A stretch of 26,423 bases of DNA from a virus: the IMG/VR virus record IMGVR_UViG_3300025107_000011, positions 1 through 26,423 of that record. The stretch is one strand, 5' to 3'. Both the position numbers and the translations under genes were made by a program. Under the pieces are notes generated by a model. That model was not told the DNA's origin. It saw only the letters and a program-made list of their open reading frames with translations, and did no database searches. Below, one piece after another: positions 20,758-26,423 of this stretch. The stretch's first letter is position 1; each line of letters opens with the position of its first letter.

Positions 20758-21796
20758 CCAGGATATTCCCTCCACGGTAGAACTGCGCTTCGACGGGGTA
20801 CGTTACGGTTTTTGGCAGAATGTGGAGATCCACGAATCGATTGACGATCTATGTTCCTCAGTGCGCTTGTCGCTGAGCGGCGACGGCACGGGGACTTCAT
20901 TGCCGCTGACCGTAAATACCGTCGTCACAGTGTGGGTGGATGGTCATCTGGCCGCTACCGTCCGCCCGGACAGTTACCCTCGCCGGATGGACAGCAAGAG
21001 CCATACCATCAGTTTTGACGGGCGTAGCCTGGCGCGTGAGCTGGTCGATTGCCAATATTCGAAAACGCTTTCCGGGCTGAAATTGGGCGAGCTTGTAAAG
21101 CGCATTTGTGAGCCGTTTAAAGTGCCTGTGACAATCGTTGGAGAAACCGCCGTGGTGCCGCATTTTGCGATGCAATGCGAGATGCCCGCCAACGCGCTGA
21201 TCAATGCGGCCAGAGCGGCAAACCTGATGCTGTATGCCACTCCGAATGGAGGATTGATTTTGACTCCTCCGGGCAAGGATGCGCCGGTGGCCACGTTGAT
21301 ATATGGCGAGCATTTCAAGAGTTACGGCATCGTTGAGGATTTCAGACAGCGCTACTCAGACTATGTGGTAAAGGGCTTTGACTATGAAGGCGGGAATGCG
21401 CTCAAAGGATCGGTCAAGGATATTGGAATCAGTTATTTTCGCCCGATGCACATCGTGGCGGACAAGCAGGGCGGTGGATTGGGCGGGTTGAAACGCCGTG
21501 CCGAACTGGAACATAACCGCAGGCTGGCCAGAGCCTTTCGTATCGATTTTACGCTGTGCGGATATCAACACGCGACGGGCTTGTGGGCAGTGAATAAGCA
21601 GGTGCGCGTGGTGATCCCGCACGAGGGGATTGATAGCGTGTTTTTGATCGGAGACCGGACATTCTCGCGCGACGAAAACGGCGGTAGCGTGACCCATTTA
21701 CAGGTGATGCCTCGCGATGCGTTTATCGGCGAAGAAAAGTTAAAACGTAAGCACAAAGCGGGTAGCCGAGCCGCTGCGCCAGGAGCGACAAAATGA
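20750..21796 (+). CDS. P: baseplate hub protein, Mu gpP/gp44-like
   Basis: A 348-residue protein in the place of Mu P (gp44), the trimeric hub that links tube and spike, similar to T4 gp27. I place the start at ATG 20750 with GGGAGCG before it. Features are STVELRFDGVRYGFWQNVEI at 8-27, SISFDG-type strands (SHTISFDGRSLARELVDCQY, residues about 85-104), LKLGELVKRICEPFKVPVTI, and QRYSDYVVKGFDYEGGN. A late segment RRAELEHNRRLARAFRIDFT matches the P family. A basic tail (KLKRKHKAGSRAA) ends the protein. The spike gene overlaps by four bases. Confidence 0.92.
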   Translation: MINQDIPSTVELRFDGVRYGFWQNVEIHESIDDLCSSVRLSLSGDGTGTSLPLTVNTVVTVWVDGHLAATVRPDSYPRRMDSKSHTISFDGRSLARELVDCQYSKTLSGLKLGELVKRICEPFKVPVTIVGETAVVPHFAMQCEMPANALINAARAANLMLYATPNGGLILTPPGKDAPVATLIYGEHFKSYGIVEDFRQRYSDYVVKGFDYEGGNALKGSVKDIGISYFRPMHIVADKQGGGLGGLKRRAELEHNRRLARAFRIDFTLCGYQHATGLWAVNKQVRVVIPHEGIDSVFLIGDRTFSRDENGGSVTHLQVMPRDAFIGEEKLKRKHKAGSRAAAPGATK

Positions 21797-22314
21797 CCGC
21801 AAGCAGTCAAGTTTGGCATCGTTTACAACTGCTCAGCGCTCAGGGAAAAGTCACGTTAGTCGGCGCGGATAAAGTGCAGGTGCAAGTCCTGGATGAAGAG
21901 ACGCTGGAAAATATCGACCGGGTCGAGCCTTATGGATTCAGTTCTCGCCCCAAACCCGGCAGCCGCGCTTATCTGGAATTCCCTGGCGGTGATCGTTCAT
22001 ACGGCGTGGCTCTCGTCATCGGTGACAAGCGCTATCAGATGGATTTAGCAGAGGGCGAAGTGGCGTTGCATGACGACGAAGGCAATCACGTCCTGATGAA
22101 GTGCGGCGGGATCATTGAGGCGAAGGCTGCGACAAAAGTAATCGCTCAGACGCCGATGTTCGAGACCAGCGGAGATGCGAAGATCGGCGGCAAGTTGGTT
22201 GTACTCGGCGGCCTTGAGATTACCGGCACGGCAACAGCCAATGGCAAGAATATCAGCGAGAGCCATACCCACACCAGCACCTTGCCTGGCACGCCTACTT
22301 CGGGAGTAAATTGA
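21793..22314 (+). CDS. baseplate spike protein, Mu gp45-like
   Basis: A 173-residue protein forming the membrane-piercing tail spike. The N-terminal part is an OB-like domain (KVTLVGADKVQVQVLDEETL). The remainder forms the repeated-strand pattern of a trimeric beta-helix (IEAKAATKVIAQTPMFETSG, then GGKLVVLGGLEITGTATANG). The C-terminal tip has H158-T-H160 in SHTHTS, the iron-binding HxH seen at the apex of Mu and P2 spikes. The ATG overlaps the P stop (ATGA) after a GGAG site. This is gene V in function. Confidence 0.93.
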   Translation: MTASSQVWHRLQLLSAQGKVTLVGADKVQVQVLDEETLENIDRVEPYGFSSRPKPGSRAYLEFPGGDRSYGVALVIGDKRYQMDLAEGEVALHDDEGNHVLMKCGGIIEAKAATKVIAQTPMFETSGDAKIGGKLVVLGGLEITGTATANGKNISESHTHTSTLPGTPTSGVN

Positions 22315-22315
22315 T

Positions 22316-22723
22316 ATGTTGAAACTGGTGCAAATTGATAATGGCGTGTTTGATCTGGAGTTCGATGATCCCGCACTGGCCGATGCGGATGCGGATGCGG
22401 CGGTCGCCACGCTGGTATATGCGGCGCTGTTTACCGATGCCGAAGCCCCCGTTAGCCGTGTCGCAGACCGTTACGAGCGGCGTGGCTGGTGGGATGATCC
22501 AAAGGCCGGCAGCGGTTTGTGGCATGTACGCCGCCAGGCATTAGGCAGTGCGGCCCGGCGTGAGACGCTGGATTTGGTGCGCATGGCATTGGTCAGCCAT
22601 GCCCCGGCTCTGTCTGATGTAGTTGTCACCGAGACGGGGGTAGCTGGAAACGTTTCCAGCGTTATTCTGGAAATACGCGCGAAGCATAATGGCCGCCAAT
22701 TCGCAATGAGTGTGCCGCTGTGA
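22316..22723 (+). CDS. baseplate protein, Mu gp46-like (gpW equivalent)
   Basis: A 135-residue GP46-family baseplate wedge protein between spike and J genes. Recognisable parts are the acidic N-terminus (FDLEFDDPALADADADA), then RVADRYERRGWWDDPKAGSG near 48-67, WHVRRQALGSAARRETLDLV near 69-88, and a final beta region (VILEIRAKHNGRQFAMSVPL). It begins one base after the spike stop. The gene also carries the fourth palindromic element (22643-22660), which translates as VAGNVSS here, so DNA and protein needs share this stretch. Its stop overlaps the J start (GTGA). Confidence 0.9.
   Translation: MLKLVQIDNGVFDLEFDDPALADADADAAVATLVYAALFTDAEAPVSRVADRYERRGWWDDPKAGSGLWHVRRQALGSAARRETLDLVRMALVSHAPALSDVVVTETGVAGNVSSVILEIRAKHNGRQFAMSVPL
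22643..22684 (+). promoter_or_regulatory. late promoter-like element 4, inside gp46 (baseplate J and fibres)
   Basis: The 18-bp palindrome GCTGGAAACGTTTCCAGC (22643-22660) is followed by an ACGCGCGAAG block ending at 22684, 27 bases past the core rather than 31. The GTG of the J gene lies 62 bases past the core, the same distance as at the other copies. CATAAT (22685-22690) follows and could be the -10, which would shift the start slightly. It lies in coding sequence, yet the palindrome is kept perfectly over 18 bases, which suggests selection at DNA level. It would drive J and the fibre genes late, analogous to Mu PP. Confidence 0.65.
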
Positions 22724-23766
22724 TCCCTTACGCAAGACCTACCTACCTTGAGCTTAAATCCCGCATCGAAGCCGACCTGGCGGCGATGCCAGCGGTATTG
22801 CGCACGCCGTTAGCGGCAGCCTGGGCGCGTGCTTGCAACGGCCAGCATGGTTATCTGGACTGGATCGACGCGCAGTGCTCGCCGCTCACCTGCGAGCTGG
22901 AACGGCTGTATGACTGGGCCATGCTCTACGGCGTGGGCCGGTTGACGGCGTTAGCTGCGACTGGTGTGGCGCTCGCTACCGGCAATGCCGGGACGATCAT
23001 TCTTGCGGGTACTCTTTTACGCGGAGCCAATGGCCTCGACTACAAGGTGCTTGCTGCGGTGGTGTTGGGCGCAGGCTCTACCCCTGTTTCAGTTCGTTGC
23101 ACGACGACGGGCTTATCCAGCAATTTAATCGCAGGCCAGACGTTAGCACTGGTTGATCCAGTTCCTGGCTGTGCAGGCACGCTGACTACTGACGTTGCAG
23201 GACTTAACGGCGGCGCAGACGATGAACTGGTGGATGATTGGCGCATGCGGGTGGCGGATGAATGGCGGACGGTAGTGACATTCGGCGCTCGCTCCGGTAA
23301 ACCGGACGATTATCGTTTCTGGGCAAAAAAAGCTCATCCGTCTATAACCTCCGCTTTGGTGCAGTTGCACACATTGGGCCTCGGTACGGTGGTGGTGCGC
23401 CCGATTTGCAATGGACTGGCCAACAGGTTGCCGACTCAGGCCGTATTGGATGCAGTAGCCGCCTTCCTGGTCAGCATCGCACCAGGAACAGCTGACTGGC
23501 GCGTCACAGCACCTCTGGTGCGGACAGTATCGGTATCTATCCACTTATTCCCTGGCAGTGATACTGCGCAAAACCGTGCAGCGATTAGCAGCGCACTCGC
23601 ACTCCTGGCATTCGCGAAAACCAGCGAAACAGCCGTGCTGTTGCTGGCTGAAATTGACGCGGCGATTGCCAGCGTAACGACACAATACACACGGGTATCG
23701 CCAGTTGCGGACACCGCTGTTGCCGCTGGCGAAGTGTTGGTGCTTAACCCGATTATTTTGGTATAG
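22720..23766 (+). CDS. baseplate J-like protein, Mu gp47
   Basis: A 348-residue baseplate wedge protein of the J family, which forms the hexagonal baseplate rim. It begins IPYARPTYLELKSRIEADLA, the typical N-terminus. The middle contains GTLLRGANGLDYKVLAAVVL and an alternating strand pattern up to DVAGLNGGADDELVDDWRMR near 162-181, which is the family hallmark. The GTG at 22720 overlaps the gp46 stop and has no strong ribosome site, so it may be translated by coupling. The next gene starts two bases after the stop. Confidence 0.93.
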   Translation: MIPYARPTYLELKSRIEADLAAMPAVLRTPLAAAWARACNGQHGYLDWIDAQCSPLTCELERLYDWAMLYGVGRLTALAATGVALATGNAGTIILAGTLLRGANGLDYKVLAAVVLGAGSTPVSVRCTTTGLSSNLIAGQTLALVDPVPGCAGTLTTDVAGLNGGADDELVDDWRMRVADEWRTVVTFGARSGKPDDYRFWAKKAHPSITSALVQLHTLGLGTVVVRPICNGLANRLPTQAVLDAVAAFLVSIAPGTADWRVTAPLVRTVSVSIHLFPGSDTAQNRAAISSALALLAFAKTSETAVLLLAEIDAAIASVTTQYTRVSPVADTAVAAGEVLVLNPIILV

Positions 23767-23768
23767 CC

Positions 23769-24341
23769 ATGCAAATCCAGAATCATACCTCTCGCGAATT
23801 TGCCGATGCACTGCATGCCCTGTTGCCACTTGGTGCTGCGTGGGAATGGCCTCAAGGCGGTACTGGCGACCAACTATTGCTCGGTACAGCCCTGGAACTG
23901 GCGCGTGTGGATGGCGAAACGCAAACAGTGCTGGATGCAGCGATTGAAGCGCACCGTCCTAAATACAACAGCTGGCACATCAGCCAGTACCGGCGCGTAG
24001 CTGTGGAGGCGATTGCGGGTGTGGCGGAAACAATGCCGCGCCGCACCTTTGCCGTCGGCAGCAAGGTGGGAGCCAGGCTATGGAGCGCTGCAGCGCCTGG
24101 GCTGACTTTTACAGTGCCGCTGTTGCTGGTAGATCATCTGGTCGGGCCGTTCCGGGTAGGCAGCCATGCCGGTGACCGGTTATGGGGATCGCGCAGTCGT
24201 TATGTGCTGCGTGTGCGCTATTACCGCTCAGTCGTAAATCCACAGCCTCTCTGGGATGCTCTCGCGGCATTCAAGCAGGCTCACGTATTTTTATGGTTTG
24301 AAGACATCACAGGAACAGGAGGAAGCTATGGACAGAATTAA
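23769..24341 (+). CDS. tail protein, Mu gp48-like (DUF2313)
   Basis: A 190-residue protein of the gp48/DUF2313 family, which links baseplate and tail fibres. It starts with REFADALHALLPLGAAWEWP at about 9-28, and TALELARVDGETQTVLDAAI near 41-60. A segment WHISQYRRVAVEAIAGVAET and, at the C-terminus, RYVLRVRYYRSVVNPQPLWD and a helix with HVFLWFED. These are as expected for the family. It begins two bases after J and is overlapped at the end by the next gene, whose AGGAGG site is inside it. Confidence 0.88.
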   Translation: MQIQNHTSREFADALHALLPLGAAWEWPQGGTGDQLLLGTALELARVDGETQTVLDAAIEAHRPKYNSWHISQYRRVAVEAIAGVAETMPRRTFAVGSKVGARLWSAAAPGLTFTVPLLLVDHLVGPFRVGSHAGDRLWGSRSRYVLRVRYYRSVVNPQPLWDALAAFKQAHVFLWFEDITGTGGSYGQN

Positions 24342-24564
24342 CGGAGCGGGTCACGTAAATCACTTATTCGTCGCGGAAAATGCAGCGACGAGTCAGCCAC
24401 CAACCGAGATTACGGCGGAATGGCTGAACACAATTCAGGAGGAATTGGCCAATCTGGCGGAAGCAGGTGGAGTTGTTTTATCTGCAGGAAATAGAGCGCA
24501 GGTTTTGCAGGGATTGATGAATATGTTTGCGCCTAAAAACATGGATTTCGGCAGCCTGCCATGA
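24328..24564 (+). CDS. short tail-fibre-region protein
   Basis: A 78-residue protein starting at ATG 24328 with an ideal AGGAGGAAGCT site. It reads DRINGAGHVNHLFVAENAAT then TEITAEWLNTIQEELANLAE. This combination, an N-terminal attachment phrase followed by a helix with W and QEE, is common at the N-termini of Mu- and P2-like tail fibres. Here it stands alone as a small protein. It may be an adaptor that attaches fibres to the baseplate, or a remnant of a longer fibre. It overlaps the preceding and following genes by 14 and four bases. Confidence 0.7.
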   Translation: MDRINGAGHVNHLFVAENAATSQPPTEITAEWLNTIQEELANLAEAGGVVLSAGNRAQVLQGLMNMFAPKNMDFGSLP

Positions 24565-24881
24565 AATCGATTGGCCCATTCAAGAGGGGCAACACGTTTA
24601 GCCTAGCTTGCACCTGGAAGGATGGCGGCGTGCCAACTTCAGTGTCGGGGTTGACGATCACATCACAGCTCCGCGCACAGGGGACGCTTAATCTTGTGGC
24701 GACACTGGCAGTACTGGTTAGCGATCAGGTTATCTCCCCAGGCATATTCGCGCTGATTTCCGGTGACACTAAATTATGGCCCGTCGGCACGATGGTGTGC
24801 GACATCGTGATTACCCAAGGCGATATTGTCCGCTCATCTGAATCATTCTGGGTAACGGTGGCTGAGGGCGTAACCAGATGA
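24561..24881 (+). CDS. unrecognised beta-rich fibre-region protein
   Basis: A 106-residue protein predicted mainly beta-stranded (SIGPFKRGNTFSLACTWKDG, then VSGLTITSQLRAQG). It has an immunoglobulin-like rhythm of alternating hydrophobic residues. Proteins of this size and place occur in Mu-like phages between gp48-type and fibre genes, but I cannot name the function. The ATG overlaps the previous stop (ATGA). It overlaps the collagen-like gene by four bases. Confidence 0.65.
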   Translation: MKSIGPFKRGNTFSLACTWKDGGVPTSVSGLTITSQLRAQGTLNLVATLAVLVSDQVISPGIFALISGDTKLWPVGTMVCDIVITQGDIVRSSESFWVTVAEGVTR

Positions 24882-25108
24882 TCACGCCAGGACCGAGCAT
24901 TGAGATCGTCTTCCAGCCTCAATTTTCGGTGGGGATGATAGTACCAACGGCCCCCAACGTAAGTATTTCAACCCCAGCCCCGGTGTTGATTGAAGTAGGG
25001 ATCGCCCCGATCGGGCCGCGCGGATTACCTGGCGGTCAAGGTGCGCAAGGAATTCAGGGGCCACCCGTTGATACCAATTCACTCACGCTCGATGGTGGTT
25101 ATTTTTAA
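24878..25108 (+). CDS. small protein with short collagen-like repeat
   Basis: A 76-residue protein. Residues 1-47 are beta-rich and proline-containing. Residues 48-65 (GPRGLPGGQGAQGIQGPP) are six consecutive G-X-Y triplets, a short collagen-like segment often used as a trimerising stalk in phage fibres. It ends LTLDGGYF. The fibre gene that follows ends with the similar IDGGTF, so this may be a shared end module. ATG overlaps the previous stop. Likely a structural fibre component or a remnant of a longer fibre gene; inferred. Confidence 0.7.
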   Translation: MITPGPSIEIVFQPQFSVGMIVPTAPNVSISTPAPVLIEVGIAPIGPRGLPGGQGAQGIQGPPVDTNSLTLDGGYF

Positions 25109-25123
25109 TTAGGAGAAATTTGA

Positions 25124-26317
25124 ATGCCCAATACAATACAGATAAAACGCAGTGCTACAACCGCCACACCGCCATCACTGGCAGTTGGCGAGGTGGCGTG
25201 GTCGGAGGCATCACAAAACCTGTTCATCGGCGAATCTGGTGCTGTAGTTAAGGCCATTGCCGGAGCAGGCACTTTTGCCCGCAAGGCGGATACGATCGCA
25301 ATCACAGGCGATGCAACCGGCACCGGTACGCTGTTCAGCGGCATTGCAATCACGTTTGTTAATACTGGCGTGGTTGCAGGTTCCTACGCCAAGGTTACTG
25401 TTGACGCAAAGGGACGTGTGACAGCAGGAGGGTCGCTGGCCGCTGCCGACATCCCCTCACTTGACTGGAGCAAGCTCACCACCGGAAAACCCACCACGAT
25501 GGCGGGATACGGCATCACTGATTACCTGCAACTGGGCGCAACTGCCGGAGCCGCGCTGGCTGCAGCAGGATCTGCCGGTGTGGCTACCACGGCGGCAAAA
25601 TCGGACCACGTACACGCGTACCCGAGTGCGGCTCAAGTCGGCGCCGTGTCCACCAGCCAGATCGGCGCAGCCAGCGGTGTTGCCTCGCTGGGGGCTGACG
25701 GGAAGGTGCCGTCAGCGCAGCTGCCCGCGTCGACGGTGGGCGGGTTGAATTACCAGGGCACGTGGAATGCCAGCACTAATACGCCGACGATCATTGCCGC
25801 CGCAGCTGGCAATAAAGGCTATTACTACAAAGTCAGCGTAGCGGGTGCCACCGTTGTGGACACCATCAGTGACTGGATGATCGGCGACTGGATCGTCAGT
25901 AACGGCACCACCTGGGACAAGGTAGACAACACCGAATCCGTCTCCAGTGTCAACGGATCAACAGGCGCGGTAGTGGTCAGCACCATCACCGGAAATGCGG
26001 GATCAGCCACCGTTCTGCAAACCGCACGCAGTATCGGCCATAGCGGAGACGTTACCGGCTCCGCCATATTCGACGGCTCTGCCAACATCTCTATTGCCAT
26101 GACGTTATCCGCTACAGCCGTGGTGGCGGGCGCGTATGGCTCAGGCACGGCAATACCGACCTTTACCGTGGATGGCAAAGGCCGCTTGACTACTGCGGGT
26201 TCGGTTGCCATCACGCCCGCCTGGGCGAATATCACAGGCAAACCAACAACGCTGGCCGGCTACGGTATCAGCGATGCTTTGTCATCGAGCGCGGCTATTG
26301 ACGGCGGGACGTTCTAG
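25124..26317 (+). CDS. tail fibre protein with duplicated module
   Basis: A 397-residue fibre. The N-terminus (IQIKRSATTATPPSLAVGEV) is a short strand module shared with the next gene. Residues 83-134 and 333-384 repeat: VVAGSYAKVTVDAKGRVT matches FTVDGKGRLTTAGSV, and GKPTTMAGYGITDYL matches GKPTTLAGYGISDAL. The repeats have the DGKGR and KPTTLAGYGI phrases of long tail-fibre repeats. Between them are AASGVASLGADGKVPSAQLP and a tryptophan-rich stretch (WNASTNTPT, WMIGDWIVSNGTTWDKV), common in fibre shafts. It is probably the receptor-binding fibre shaft, or one of two subunits. AGGAG lies about eight to nine bases before the ATG. Confidence 0.85.
   Translation: MPNTIQIKRSATTATPPSLAVGEVAWSEASQNLFIGESGAVVKAIAGAGTFARKADTIAITGDATGTGTLFSGIAITFVNTGVVAGSYAKVTVDAKGRVTAGGSLAAADIPSLDWSKLTTGKPTTMAGYGITDYLQLGATAGAALAAAGSAGVATTAAKSDHVHAYPSAAQVGAVSTSQIGAASGVASLGADGKVPSAQLPASTVGGLNYQGTWNASTNTPTIIAAAAGNKGYYYKVSVAGATVVDTISDWMIGDWIVSNGTTWDKVDNTESVSSVNGSTGAVVVSTITGNAGSATVLQTARSIGHSGDVTGSAIFDGSANISIAMTLSATAVVAGAYGSGTAIPTFTVDGKGRLTTAGSVAITPAWANITGKPTTLAGYGISDALSSSAAIDGGTF
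25370..25525 (+). repeat. tail-fibre repeat unit A
   Basis: Residues 83-134 of the fibre, from VVAGSYAK through GKPTTMAGYGITDYL. The second copy is at 26120-26275. The strongest identity is in the GKPTT-AGYGI phrase, where nucleotides have diverged more than protein. It is a shaft repeat, not a mobile repeat. Confidence 0.75.
26120..26275 (+). repeat. tail-fibre repeat unit B
   Basis: Residues 333-384 of the fibre, from VVAGAYGSGT through GKPTTLAGYGISDAL, matching unit A. Unit B has a few extra residues before the TVDGKGR phrase. Confidence 0.75.
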
Positions 26318-26319
26318 CC

Positions 26320-26423
26320 ATGAATGTGATCCAGATGCGGCGCAGTGCCACAGCTGGCATCGTGCCGACTGCTGCACAACTGGCATCAGGCGAGCTGGCG
26401 TTAAACGTGGCAGATGGCCTGAT
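26320..26423 (+). CDS. second tail fibre gene, N-terminus only (partial)
   Basis: The ATG at 26320 is two bases after the first fibre's stop. Thirty-four codons are visible: NVIQMRRSATAGIVPTAAQL and then ASGELALNVADGL. It is clearly paralogous to the start of the preceding fibre (NTIQIKRSATTATPPSLAVG), with the pattern IQ-RSAT, a PT/PS phrase and GELA/GEVA. So two fibre genes lie in tandem, perhaps a duplication or a host-range cassette. The rest lies beyond the window. Confidence 0.75.
   Translation, partial: MNVIQMRRSATAGIVPTAAQLASGELALNVADGL

Noticed and set aside
1408-22657. GGAAACGTTTCC as a host LacI/GalR-type operator or ParB-type centromere
   Set aside because: The CG-centred dyad does resemble LacI-family operators, but fixed distance to four phage late genes argues for a phage regulator. 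I cannot exclude a host protein. The sequence is not the common parS palindrome.
1-26423. CRISPR arrays, tRNA or rRNA genes, insertion sequences, diversity-generating retroelement
   Set aside because: No regular spaced repeats, no cloverleaf, no IS transposase other than the phage one, and no reverse transcriptase seen.

Overview
The window is the larger part of a Mu-like (transposable) Myoviridae-type prophage or phage genome. No clear host gene is visible, and neither phage end is recognisable, so both ends probably lie outside. Gene content and order match phage Mu and its beta-proteobacterial relatives such as BcepMu: a DDE transposase with a MuB-type ATPase, a KilA-N protein, BcepMu gp16-type DNA-binding proteins, GemA, a Mor/C-type activator, a Mu I/Z protease-scaffold, the Mu T head protein and a complete contractile-tail operon. 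The fairly GC-rich composition and the BcepMu-like features suggest a proteobacterial, perhaps beta-proteobacterial, host. That is a weak inference.

Layout. 1-1344 (minus): lysis cassette of holin, membrane-anchored lytic transglycosylase and Rz-type spanin, running off the left edge. 1345-3338: a possible small membrane-protein gene (plus), then minus-strand genes for a zinc-ribbon/coiled-coil protein, an unrecognised 209-residue protein and an XRE-type repressor. 3339-3410: divergent control region with a sigma70-like early promoter and a palindromic operator in its spacer. 3411-11438 (plus): early/middle operon (two gp16-family proteins, KilA-N, an AT-hook protein, transposase, ATPase, several small genes, HU-like protein, DUF3164, GemA, Mor). 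11659-17389: head genes (protease/scaffold, major head protein), head-tail connector genes, sheath, tube and frameshifted tail chaperone. 17504-26423: tape measure, N, P, spike, baseplate, tail-fibre proteins, ending inside a second fibre gene.

The most striking signal is not a gene. A 12-bp palindrome, GGAAACGTTTCC, occurs four times. Each copy lies 60-63 nt upstream of a start codon: holin (minus), protease/head operon, tape measure and baseplate J. In three copies an AAG-ending element follows at exactly 31 nt, and in the fourth at 27 nt. The layout fits a set of late promoters driven by a dyad-binding activator, comparable to Mu Plys/PI/PP under protein C, although the binding sequence appears different. 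The only Mor/C-type gene seen lies just upstream of the second copy.

Other points of note: a canonical A_AAA_AAC -1 frameshift site in the tail chaperone, an in-frame internal start for a scaffold protein, and an inverted lysis operon. No terminase, portal or minor head gene lies between the middle and head genes. These are probably further along the minus-strand lysis operon, to the left of the window.
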